Source: Paramicrobacterium sp051513965
GTDB lineage: Bacteria > Actinomycetota > Actinomycetes > Actinomycetales > Microbacteriaceae
Length of the DNA: 64,000 bases
Direction: 5' to 3'
Assembly: GCF_051513965.1 (NCBI RefSeq)
Contig: NZ_CP195847.1
Span: 3,100,001 to 3,164,000 of the forward strand
In this document: positions 57,818 to 64,000 of the stretch, one piece after another
Layout of the letters: every line of letters begins with the position of its first letter
Position numbering within the stretch: the first letter of the stretch is position 1
Translations under genes and position numbers: made by a program
The notes under the pieces: model-generated
The model's input: only the letters and a program-made list of their open reading frames with translations
Databases searched by the model: none
What the model was told of the DNA's origin: nothing

Positions 57818-59050
57818 ATGGGGCACTCTCATTCGCACGACGATGTGGTGGAGACGGAGCCGCGTCCGCGGATGAGGATGATCCTCACGGTGGTTGTATC
57901 GGCGATCGCTGCGCTCACGATCGTGGGGATGCTTCTGCTGTGGCCCGACACTGAGAAGATCCCTCAGCAGACCGGTCCGTATCAGGGTGAGGGCGTCAGC
58001 CTCGTGAGTGCTACCGTCACCGATGTCGCTCCGTTCGACTGCGGTGGTGAGCAGCAGGTGCCGAACGATGCCCTGCAGGGCATCGTCGGGCAGTGCGCCG
58101 ACGTGCACGCCGACCTCGCCGACGGAGGCACCGCCGAGTTCATGCTTGATCCCACCGCGTATGCGAGTGCGAACATGACCGCGGGCGACCACGTGCGTCT
58201 CGTCAAACTCGACGGAGAGGCCGGGGCTCCCGCCAGCTTCGAGTTCTACGACTTCGAGCGTGGCTCGCAGCTGCTCTGGGTGACCCTCGCGTTCGTCGCG
58301 ATCGTCGTGCTCATCGGCCGGTGGCGCGGTTTCCGTGCGCTCTGCGGGGTCGTCATCGCCGTCGGCATCCTTGTTGTCTTCGTCCTTCCCGCGATCCTCT
58401 CCGGAGGCCAGCCCGTCGTCGTCGCGGTCGTCGGCTCCACGGCGATCATGCTCGTCGTGCTCTACCTCGCTCATGGGCTCTCGATCCGCACGACGGCCGC
58501 GCTCTTCGGTGCGATGTTCGGCATCGCGTTCACGGCGCTCGCCGGAGTGTTCACGACTGGGTGGTCGCATCTGACCGGGGTGGGGTCAGAAGACGACTGG
58601 ATGCTGCTGTCGACAGCGCCCGGCCTCGACATGAGGTCCGTCGTCTCGGCGACCATGGTGATCGCGGGGCTCGGCGTGCTGAACGACATCACGATCACGC
58701 AGGTGTCGGCCGTGTGGGAGATGCGCGGTCTGAACCCGCAGTCGTCTGCGCGGCGGATCTTCCGCTCTGCCATGAGGATCGGTCGTGACCACGTGGCATC
58801 CAGCATCTACACCCTCGTCTTCGCCTACGCCGGGTCGATGATGGCCGTCATGCTGCTGCTCTACACCTACCCGCAGAACCTGCTGGACGTGCTGACGACG
58901 GAGCAGATCAGCCAGGAGATCGTGCGCACGCTCGTGGGCGCCGCCGGGCTGGTGCTCGCGATGCCCGTCACGACGTGGTTTGCGATCGCTCTCGCTCCAC
59001 CGCAGGAGATGTCAGAGCGAAGACGCGCACGTCAGAGAACGCTCGACTGA
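57818..59050 (+). CDS. YibE/F-family membrane protein
   Basis: The 410-residue protein starts MGHSHSHDD (His-rich, cytoplasmic), has one helix, a small extracytoplasmic domain, and then about seven to eight helices: LLWVTLAFVAIVVLIGRWRGFRALCGVVIAVGILVVFVLPAILSG, GLGVLNDITITQVSAVWEMRGLNP, IGRDHVASSIYTLVFAYAGSMMAVMLLL. This is the YibE/F pattern, of unknown transport role. GGGGG five bases before ATG 57818 supports the start. It is convergent with the MBL hydrolase, five bases apart. Confidence 0.87.
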   Translation: MGHSHSHDDVVETEPRPRMRMILTVVVSAIAALTIVGMLLLWPDTEKIPQQTGPYQGEGVSLVSATVTDVAPFDCGGEQQVPNDALQGIVGQCADVHADLADGGTAEFMLDPTAYASANMTAGDHVRLVKLDGEAGAPASFEFYDFERGSQLLWVTLAFVAIVVLIGRWRGFRALCGVVIAVGILVVFVLPAILSGGQPVVVAVVGSTAIMLVVLYLAHGLSIRTTAALFGAMFGIAFTALAGVFTTGWSHLTGVGSEDDWMLLSTAPGLDMRSVVSATMVIAGLGVLNDITITQVSAVWEMRGLNPQSSARRIFRSAMRIGRDHVASSIYTLVFAYAGSMMAVMLLLYTYPQNLLDVLTTEQISQEIVRTLVGAAGLVLAMPVTTWFAIALAPPQEMSERRRARQRTLD

Positions 59051-59055
59051 GCTGG

Positions 59056-59751
59056 TCACCAGCCGCGGGCCTGCCACTCGGGGAGCGAGGCGCGCTCGTC
59101 GCCGAGCGTCGTCGGGTCGCCGTGCCCCGGAAACACTCGAGTCTCGTCGTCGAACCGGTCGAAGATGCGCTCGGTGACATCGCCGAACAGCTGCGCGAAG
59201 CGCTGCGGGTCGCCGTTCGTGTTGCCGACACCGCCGGGAAACAGACTGTCGCCCGTGAAGATGAGGGTGGGATGCGTCTCTGACGCCGGCAGCGCGAGCG
59301 CGACGGACCCCGGCGTATGACCGCGGAGGGCGATGACCTCAAGCGTCAGCCCGCCGACCGCGACAGTGTCGCCGTTGTCGAGAAGCTCATCGGCGTCGAC
59401 GCCGCGTTCTGAGCGCAGCTGCGCGGCATCCTCTCGCCCGATCGCGACCGGCGCTCCGGTCTGCGAGGCGAGGTCGGCGGTGGCTCGCGTGTGGTCCCAA
59501 TGCGCGTGCGTGGTCACGATGCGAGTGACGTGCGCGGCATCCTGCGTTTCCGCGATTGTGGGGCTCGCGGCATCCCTCGCGCCCTCGGCGATGAGAGCGT
59601 TGATGGCGGTCGGATCGTCAGCGGCATCGATCAGCAGCTGCTCACCCGAGGCTCGTTCGGTCAGCAGGTAGACCGCGTTGTTCATCGACGAGACGAAGTA
59701 CCGCCGCACGGTGAACGCCGCGTCATCGACGAGCAGGCTCGAGGCATCCAT
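59056..59751 (-). CDS. Metallo-beta-lactamase-fold hydrolase (glyoxalase II-like)
   Basis: The 231-residue enzyme has the zinc motif THAHWDH (His82, His84, Asp86, His87), a second His in RGHTPGSVAL and the Asp in FTGDSLFPGG, and FPGHGDPT at the end, with dinuclear metal ligands in typical spacing. It resembles glyoxalase II and other thioester or sulfur-transfer hydrolases. AGGGAG precedes ATG 59751. The substrate is not defined. Confidence 0.88.
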   Translation of the reverse strand: MDASSLLVDDAAFTVRRYFVSSMNNAVYLLTERASGEQLLIDAADDPTAINALIAEGARDAASPTIAETQDAAHVTRIVTTHAHWDHTRATADLASQTGAPVAIGREDAAQLRSERGVDADELLDNGDTVAVGGLTLEVIALRGHTPGSVALALPASETHPTLIFTGDSLFPGGVGNTNGDPQRFAQLFGDVTERIFDRFDDETRVFPGHGDPTTLGDERASLPEWQARGW

Positions 59752-59953
59752 GGTTCTCCCTTCGTCTCTCGTGAGCCTACTTCGCCCCGCGTGTTGGCCG
59801 TCACGTACATCTCACACGGAAGTGAGCAGCTCCACAGGGCGTCTTGCCCATTTGAGTGCTTCTGACGCGTGAAGTTCCTCGTGAGATGCGGCGTTCTAGC
59901 GACGCATACCGTGAATAAAAACGGGAAACACTCTTGTCGAGTCGCCTCCGCAG
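59752..59953. other. Intergenic stretch upstream of hmp operators
   Basis: About 200 bp between the divergent MBL hydrolase and flavohemoprotein genes. It is AT-richer near 59900-59950 and contains no gene I can support. It probably holds the promoters of both genes. Confidence 0.4.
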
Positions 59954-59996
59954 TTCTACACTTCTACAACGTGTAGAACTTCTACAGCGTGTAGAA
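59954..59996. promoter_or_regulatory. Tandem TTCTACA-NCG-TGTAGAA operators before hmp
   Basis: Two palindromes, 59962-59978 (spacer ACG) and 59980-59996 (spacer GCG), have identical arms TTCTACA/TGTAGAA. An extra TTCTACA half-site lies at 59954-59960. They end 56 bases before the hmp start, so they overlap or flank the promoter. NO-sensing repressors such as NsrR often regulate hmp; no regulator gene lies in the window. Confidence 0.85.
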
Positions 59997-60052
59997 GTCA
60001 GGACTCAGTCCCGAGACACATCGTGCCCCACGGGACGGAAAGGGGAAACACC

Positions 60053-61285
60053 GTGATCTCAGCATCCGCTGTCGAGATCGTTCGAGAGACTCTGCCCGCG
60101 GTGAGCGGTGCGATCGGAGACATCACGCCGATCTTCTACCGGCGCATGTTCGAGGCGCACCCCGAGCTCGAGCGCGACCTGTTCAACCGCGGAAACCAGG
60201 CGCAGGGGGAGCAGCAGAAGGCCCTCGCCGGTGCGATCGGCGCCTACGCGATGCTGCTGGTTCGTGAAGACGCCCCGAGCGTCGACGCGATGATGAATCG
60301 CATCGCCAACAAGCACGCCTCGCTCGGCATCACCGAGGAGCAGTATCCGATCGTCTACCAGCACCTCTTCGAGGCGATCGCGATCGTGCTCGGAGATGCG
60401 GCGACCCCCGAGGTCGTGAGCGCCTGGAGCGAGGTCTACTGGGACATGGCCGCGGCCCTGATCTCCGCCGAGAAGAAGCTCTATGCCCGCTTCGACGTGG
60501 AACCCGGCGACGTGTGGCGAGAGCTTCGCGTTCGCGCGCGTCGGCAGGAGTCGCCCGACACGGTGTCGTTCGAGGTGACGACGCAAGACGGGCGGATGCT
60601 GCCAGAAGCGCAGCCCGGCCAGTACATCTCCGTCCAGGTGACGCTCCCCGACGGTGCGCGGCAGATCCGCCAATACAGCCTCACCCGCACGCAGCACGGT
60701 CACGCCTGGGGGTTCACGGTGAAGGCCGAGCCGGCGCGTGAGGCCCGCATCCCGGCCGGTCAGGTGTCGAACTACCTGCACCGCAATGTCTTCGAAGACG
60801 ACATTCTGCGCTGCTCGCTGCCCTACGGCGACCTCGTGGTCGACGACGGCGACGCGCCCGTCGTGCTGATCTCGGCGGGAATCGGCTGCACTCCGATCAT
60901 CGGAATGCTGAACCACCTGGCCAGTGCAGAGTCCACGCGTGACATCACGGTCTTCCACGCGGACCAGTCGATGTCGCGGCATCCTCACCGTTCTGAGCTG
61001 GCCACGCTCGTGCGCGAGCTGCCGAACGCGCGGCTGCACCACTGGTACGAAGATCTCGGCGCCCGACCCGAGACCGACACGATCGCCGAGGGACTGATCG
61101 ACCTCGAGCGAATGAACCTCGATCGCGACGCTCAGGTGTACCTGTGCGGCCCCGCTCCCTTCATGGCAGCGGTGAGGCGGATGCTGGCGGAGCACGGTTT
61201 CGCCGCGTCGCAGATTCACTACGAGGTGTTCGGTCCGGACGCGTGGGTGACCGAAGAGAAGCGCGAACTCGTCGGGACCCCCTGA
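60053..61285 (+). CDS. hmp: Flavohemoprotein (nitric oxide dioxygenase)
   Basis: The 410-residue enzyme has an N-terminal globin (IFYRRMFEAHPELERDLFN, proximal-His region NKHASLGITEEQYPIVYQHLFEAI), an FAD domain with RQYSLT and an NAD(P)H domain with LISAGIGCTPIIGMLNHL and YLCGPAPFMAAVRRML, ending YEVFGPD. It converts NO to nitrate using O2 and NAD(P)H. GTG 60053 is preceded by AAAGGGGAAA; the ATG at 60023 is an alternative but adds only non-family residues. Tandem operators upstream indicate tight induction by NO or nitrosative stress. Confidence 0.93.
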   Translation: MISASAVEIVRETLPAVSGAIGDITPIFYRRMFEAHPELERDLFNRGNQAQGEQQKALAGAIGAYAMLLVREDAPSVDAMMNRIANKHASLGITEEQYPIVYQHLFEAIAIVLGDAATPEVVSAWSEVYWDMAAALISAEKKLYARFDVEPGDVWRELRVRARRQESPDTVSFEVTTQDGRMLPEAQPGQYISVQVTLPDGARQIRQYSLTRTQHGHAWGFTVKAEPAREARIPAGQVSNYLHRNVFEDDILRCSLPYGDLVVDDGDAPVVLISAGIGCTPIIGMLNHLASAESTRDITVFHADQSMSRHPHRSELATLVRELPNARLHHWYEDLGARPETDTIAEGLIDLERMNLDRDAQVYLCGPAPFMAAVRRMLAEHGFAASQIHYEVFGPDAWVTEEKRELVGTP

Positions 61286-61424
61286 CCGCGAGTGCGCGCT
61301 AGGGCGGCGGTGGACTTCGCTCTGCCGCCGCCCGCTTCTGTGTCCTGCACTGGGCCTCAGCGCGTGACGTGCCTCCTCGCGGCCGTGCCTCCCCGTGGCC
61401 ATGCCTCACCCCGTGGCCGGCCTC

Positions 61425-61509
61425 GTGCACCAGGTAGGAGAAGTGCTCCTCAGCGGGACGTTTTCGGCCATTCCGTCCTTCTGAGTGCTTCATCTCCTAC
61501 CTGGTGCAC
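61425..61509. repeat. Long inverted repeat (17-bp arms) between hmp and FMN reductase
   Basis: GTGCACCAGGTAGGAGA (61425-61441) and its exact complement (61493-61509) flank a 51-bp loop that contains further partial pairing (GGGACG/CCGTCC, AGTGCT twice). It is too long and lacks a T-run for a simple terminator. It may be a REP-like palindrome, a mobile repeat or a structured RNA; its function is unknown. Confidence 0.75.
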
Positions 61510-61555
61510 GTCGCATGTTCCTCCGAGGGTGTGGAATAGGGGAGGAGGTATTTAC

Positions 61556-62113
61556 ATGAGACTGATGATTGTCGTGGCAAGCATTCGTGAGGGGCGCATC
61601 GGCCTGCCGATCGCGGAATGGGTGCGTGAGAAGGCGGAGGCCGACGGCCGGTTCGAGATCGACTGGGCGGACCTGAAAGAGATCGACCTGCCGCTCATGA
61701 CAGAGCCCAACCACCCGAAGCTCGGCCAGTACACGCACGAGCACACCAAGCGGTGGAGTGCCCGAGTCGACGCGTGCGACGCATTCATTTTCGTGCAGCC
61801 GGAGTACAACTACAGCTTCGCTCCGAGCCTTAAGAACGCTCTCGATTATCTGCACCGCGAGTGGAAGCGCAAGCCGGTCGGCACCGTCAGCTACGGCGGC
61901 ATCTCCGGTGGAACGCGCGGAACGACAGCCATCAGGCCGACGGAGCTTGTACTCGGTCTCGCCCCCACGACGGTGAACGTCGAGCTCGCCTGGGCCGCGA
62001 AGCAGATCGACGGCGGGCGCTTCGTGCCGCGTGACAGCAACAATGACCTGCTCGCGGCGATGCTCGATGAGATCGTCGAGCTCGACGGCGCTCTGCGCCC
62101 GCTGCGGAAGTAG
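61556..62113 (+). CDS. NADPH-dependent FMN reductase
   Basis: The 185-residue flavodoxin-fold protein has a phosphate-binding start MIVVASIREGRIGLPIAEWV, the FMN loop QPEYNYSFAPSLKNALDYLHREW, and SYGGISGGTRGT. It is of the NADPH-dependent FMN reductase/chromate or azo reductase-like type. ATG 61556 is preceded by GGGGAGGAGG; a longer upstream frame covers the inverted repeat and is not coding. It lies eight bases before the frameshifted LOG gene. Confidence 0.88.
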   Translation: MRLMIVVASIREGRIGLPIAEWVREKAEADGRFEIDWADLKEIDLPLMTEPNHPKLGQYTHEHTKRWSARVDACDAFIFVQPEYNYSFAPSLKNALDYLHREWKRKPVGTVSYGGISGGTRGTTAIRPTELVLGLAPTTVNVELAWAAKQIDGGRFVPRDSNNDLLAAMLDEIVELDGALRPLRK

Positions 62114-62120
62114 GGGGGGC

Positions 62121-62689
62121 ATGATCCTTCAGAGCGTCACCGTCTTCACCGGTTCGGCATCCGGAGTGAACCCGCGCTTCGCCGAGGCGGTGAAGCAGTT
62201 TGCGGATGCCGCGAGCGCCAGCGGCATCTCCGGAGTGTACGGCGGGGCCACGTCGGCCTCATGGGCGTCTTCGCTGACGCGATGCTCGCCGCTGGCGCCG
62301 AGGTGCGCGGCGTCATGCCCAAGGGGCTCGTCGATCGAGAGATCGCCCACCCTGGGCTCACCGGTCTCGAGGTGGTCGCAGACATGCACGAGCGCAAGCA
62401 GCGCATGGCGGAGCTGGGGGACGGCTTCGTCGCGCTGCCCGGCGGAGTCGGCACGCTCGAGGAGCTGTTCGAGGCGTGGACGTGGCAGCATCTCGGCATC
62501 CATGCGAAGCCTGTCGCGCTGTTCGACGTGGATGGGTTCTGGCAGCCGCTCGTTCAGATGCTCGACTCGATGACGGATGCCGGTTTCATCGCGGCCCCCT
62601 TCCGCGAGGCGCTCATCGTGGAGTCGAACCCCGAGGTGCTCCTGGAGGCGATGAGTGCATGGCAGCCGCTGCCGCCGAAATGGTCGTAG
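62121..62689 (+). pseudogene. LOG-family (TIGR00730) nucleotide phosphoribohydrolase, frameshifted
   Basis: MILQSVTVFTGSASGVNPRFAEAVKQFADAASASGISGVYGG is in one frame, and VGLMGVFADAMLAAGAEVRGVMPKGLVDREIAHPGLTGL through GDGFVALPGGVGTLEELFEAWTWQHLGIHAKPVAL is in the next. Joined, they give a normal LOG protein with PGGVGTLEE. The shift lies in GGCGGGGCCAC at about 62245-62252, where one G seems missing. LOG enzymes release free bases from cytokinin or related nucleotides. The break is either a true null mutation or a homopolymer sequencing error. Confidence 0.85.
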
Positions 62690-62720
62690 CGGTTCGTGAC
62701 ACGACGTGCATTGCGGCTCG

Positions 62721-63011
62721 TCACAGCACGTGCACCCCGAACTCCGTCGCGACAGTGGAGAGCCGTGCGTTGAAAGTGGCGAGACTCGCGTCGTTCTCCA
62801 GGGCGGTATCAAGAACGCAGCAGTCTGGTAGCTTCAGGCCGCTTTCGACGCGAAGCTTCGCGAGGCGTGCCGCGCTGCGGGGACCCGGGGACCATTCGTT
62901 CACGCGGAGGTCGTTCAGTGCTTGAATCGCGAGAGCCTCACGACCCGCGCGCATCGGCCCGATGAGCACTTCGGTGAACGTAAGCGAGTGCATCAGAGGG
63001 CTGTCGGTCAC
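62721..63011 (-). pseudogene. PIN-domain protein lacking its N-terminal third
   Basis: The frame from GTG 63011 reads VTDSPLMHSLTFTEVLIGPMRAGREALAIQALNDL through GLKLPDCCVLDTALENDASLATFNARLSTVATEFGVHVL. It matches the middle and end of VapC-like PIN ribonucleases (LTxTEVLxGP, LPDCCVL, LATFxARL). The N-terminal strand with the first catalytic Asp is missing, replaced by the end of the DUF488 gene, with which it overlaps by four bases (GTGA). No antitoxin gene is adjacent. It is best seen as a truncated toxin. Confidence 0.7.
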
Positions 63012-63547
63012 GCGTCCTGGGCGGGATACGTGACCTCGCCGTCGGGTGCTGTGACCGCTCCGGGCGTGAGGCTCGCGGCATCCGTTCGCGTCGCCGACAG
63101 AATGTGGAAGACGCTCTCGCCGCGGGCGAGCAGGTGGTCGGCGATGATGCGCCGGTGGCAGCGCCACCACACGGCCTCGGAGCACATCACCGCCGTGGGA
63201 GCGTGTTCTCCCCATGTGAGTAACCTGTTGATACCGTTACGAAACTCGTCAGAGAGTGCCCAGTCGGCGTAGTTCTGGAAGCTCTGATTGCGCCACATCG
63301 CGTTGACGCTCGCATCCACCGTGCGCGATCGGTTGCGACGTCCGCCGAGCTCCTCGATGCGTCGATACTCGGCGCCGAACGCGGGCAGTGTCTCTTCGAG
63401 CGCGTCGTCGTTGAATTGAGGATGCTTGCGGGAGCCCGTGAGCTTGCGCACGTCGACGATCGTTCGGATGCCGTTCTCACGCAGCATCCGCCCGAACTCG
63501 TCGAGCGTGTGATCGGAATGCCCGATCGTGAACAGCGGCTGCGGCAC
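63008..63547 (-). CDS. DUF488-family protein
   Basis: The 179-residue protein has the DUF488 start LFTIGHSDHTLDEFGRMLRENGIRTIVDVRKLTGSRKHPQFN, a central EYRRIEELGGRR, and AVMCSEAVWWRCHRRIIADHLLARGE with the conserved Cys/Trp/Cys/His (CxExxxxCHR-type). DUF488 proteins are implicated in nucleic-acid or stress functions, but the role is unproved. GTG 63547 overlaps the HVA1 stop by one base (TAGTG), so the pair is co-translated. Confidence 0.83.
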   Translation of the reverse strand: MPQPLFTIGHSDHTLDEFGRMLRENGIRTIVDVRKLTGSRKHPQFNDDALEETLPAFGAEYRRIEELGGRRNRSRTVDASVNAMWRNQSFQNYADWALSDEFRNGINRLLTWGEHAPTAVMCSEAVWWRCHRRIIADHLLARGESVFHILSATRTDAASLTPGAVTAPDGEVTYPAQDA

Positions 63548-63759
63548 TACTTCTTCGATCGACTCAGCGCCGAGCCTTTGTGCGCCGCGACGTGGTCGGT
63601 CTTGTCGCTCCTGATCTCGTACTGCGGATCGTCCGGGGTGGCCCGCCGCGTGTGCCCCTTGTAATCGAAGTCCTTCGTGTGCACGGCGGTGATGGTTCCG
63701 GAGACATGACCGGCCTCGGAGTTCCAGGTCACGTGATCGCCGACGTTGAATTTCGTCAT
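63547..63759 (-). CDS. HVA1/TUDOR-domain protein (DUF2945)
   Basis: The 70-residue protein FNVGDHVTWNSEAGHVSGTITAVHTKDFDYKGHTRRATPDDPQYEIRSDKTDHVAAHKGSALSRSKK is a clear HVA1/TUDOR-family member (GDxVxWNSEAGxxxGxI, YxIxSDKTxHxAxHK). Its function is unknown; it is frequently beside DUF488 in actinobacteria. ATG 63759 has GGAGG seven bases upstream. The longer frame to 63867 is not supported. Confidence 0.85.
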   Translation of the reverse strand: MTKFNVGDHVTWNSEAGHVSGTITAVHTKDFDYKGHTRRATPDDPQYEIRSDKTDHVAAHKGSALSRSKK

Positions 63760-63868
63760 CGTTCCTCCTTGTTCCCGTGTGCCCATCGTAGGCTGGGCTG
63801 ACCCGTGAGGGAGAGAAGCGGTCACCCATGGATGACCTCGACGGACGAGACGAGCAGAGGAGCTCACG

Positions 63869-64000
63869 ATGCCACGATTGCTTCACGCGTCCCACAGTCA
63901 CCTGTTCGTGGGAGCGCGACTGTGGCCCGATTTCGACGAGGATGCTCCGCACGTTGTGACACCGGACAGCACGGATCGGCACCTCGACCAGCTGCGTGGC
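63869..64000 (+). CDS. Unidentified protein, N-terminal part (partial at window edge)
   Basis: An ATG at 63869 with AGGAG nine bases upstream opens a frame to the window end: 44 codons reading PRLLHASHSHLFVGARLWPDFDEDAPHVVTPDSTDRHLDQLRG. I do not recognise a family from this short start. It is divergent from the HVA1 gene. Confidence 0.45.
   Translation, partial: MPRLLHASHSHLFVGARLWPDFDEDAPHVVTPDSTDRHLDQLRG

Noticed and set aside
57065..58570. A 501-residue - strand reading frame spanning Dps and antisense to YibE/F
   Set aside because: The first two thirds are Asp/Arg-rich antisense of the membrane protein gene. Only the last 180 codons match a family (Dps), with a good ribosome site.

Overview
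The window is high-GC, densely packed chromosomal DNA from an actinobacterium. The gene set fits Microbacteriaceae, most likely Microbacterium or a close relative. The best anchor is the oriC-proximal cell-wall/cell-division block (crgA, class E sortase, trpG/pabA, pknB, pknA, pbpA, rodA, pstP, fhaB, fhaA, tRNA-Leu), whose order is conserved across Actinobacteria. Several genes also have an actinobacterial leaderless promoter: a TANNNT box 6-7 nt before the start codon.

Layout. (1) 0-3 kb: the end of a rhomboid protease gene, then a chromosomal Erm-type rRNA methyltransferase, a dense cluster of DnaA-box-like 9-mers (about 1159-1336), and a siderophore-interacting protein/flavin reductase pair. 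(2) 2.9-14.4 kb: the conserved cell-wall growth block, ending in tRNA-Leu(CAG). Its - strand genes are joined by 4-bp overlaps and couple PASTA Ser/Thr kinase signalling and its phosphatase to a RodA/PbpA peptidoglycan synthase pair. (3) 14.4-50 kb: an accessory region that begins at the 3' end of the tRNA with the C-terminus of a large serine recombinase. It contains a TetR-controlled operon (GMC oxidoreductase, Dabb protein, NmrA-like reductase, MFS pump), an XRE-cupin-flanked redox/efflux cluster (thioredoxin-reductase-like protein, methyltransferase, MFS, DsbA-like protein), an intact-ended but frameshifted IS256 element, a MarR/LLM/FMN-reductase unit, IS481 and flavodoxin-oxidoreductase fragments, an ABC transporter with a two-component system, and a lower-GC segment (about 36.4-44.3 kb) with a class A beta-lactamase, hydrolases, oxidoreductases and regulators. 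Beyond that are an IS5 remnant cut by a complete IS3 element, a truncated PEP/pyruvate-binding gene beside two DNA-binding-type genes, a chloramphenicol acetyltransferase-family gene and lipoproteins. (4) 50-64 kb: a calmer, core-like stretch with a molybdopterin oxidoreductase and its small helical partner, aquaporin, flavoprotein monooxygenase, a second siderophore-interacting protein, LysE exporter, Dps, YibE/F, a metallo-beta-lactamase-fold hydrolase, flavohemoprotein with tandem operators, FMN reductase, a frameshifted LOG gene, a truncated PIN gene, DUF488 and an HVA1/TUDOR protein.

How the parts relate. The first block controls septal and lateral wall synthesis. The accessory region is mainly resistance, redox and efflux: MLS-type methyltransferase, beta-lactamase, CAT family, two DHA2-type MFS pumps, and flavin- or NADPH-dependent enzymes, most with a divergent one-component regulator and a visible palindromic operator. 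At least four IS families (IS256, IS481, IS3, IS5, probably also IS110) and several gene fragments mark it as a recombination zone. Start codons were chosen from ribosome-binding sites, leaderless -10 boxes, stop/start overlaps and family N-termini. All functional calls are from reading the sequence; no database search was run.
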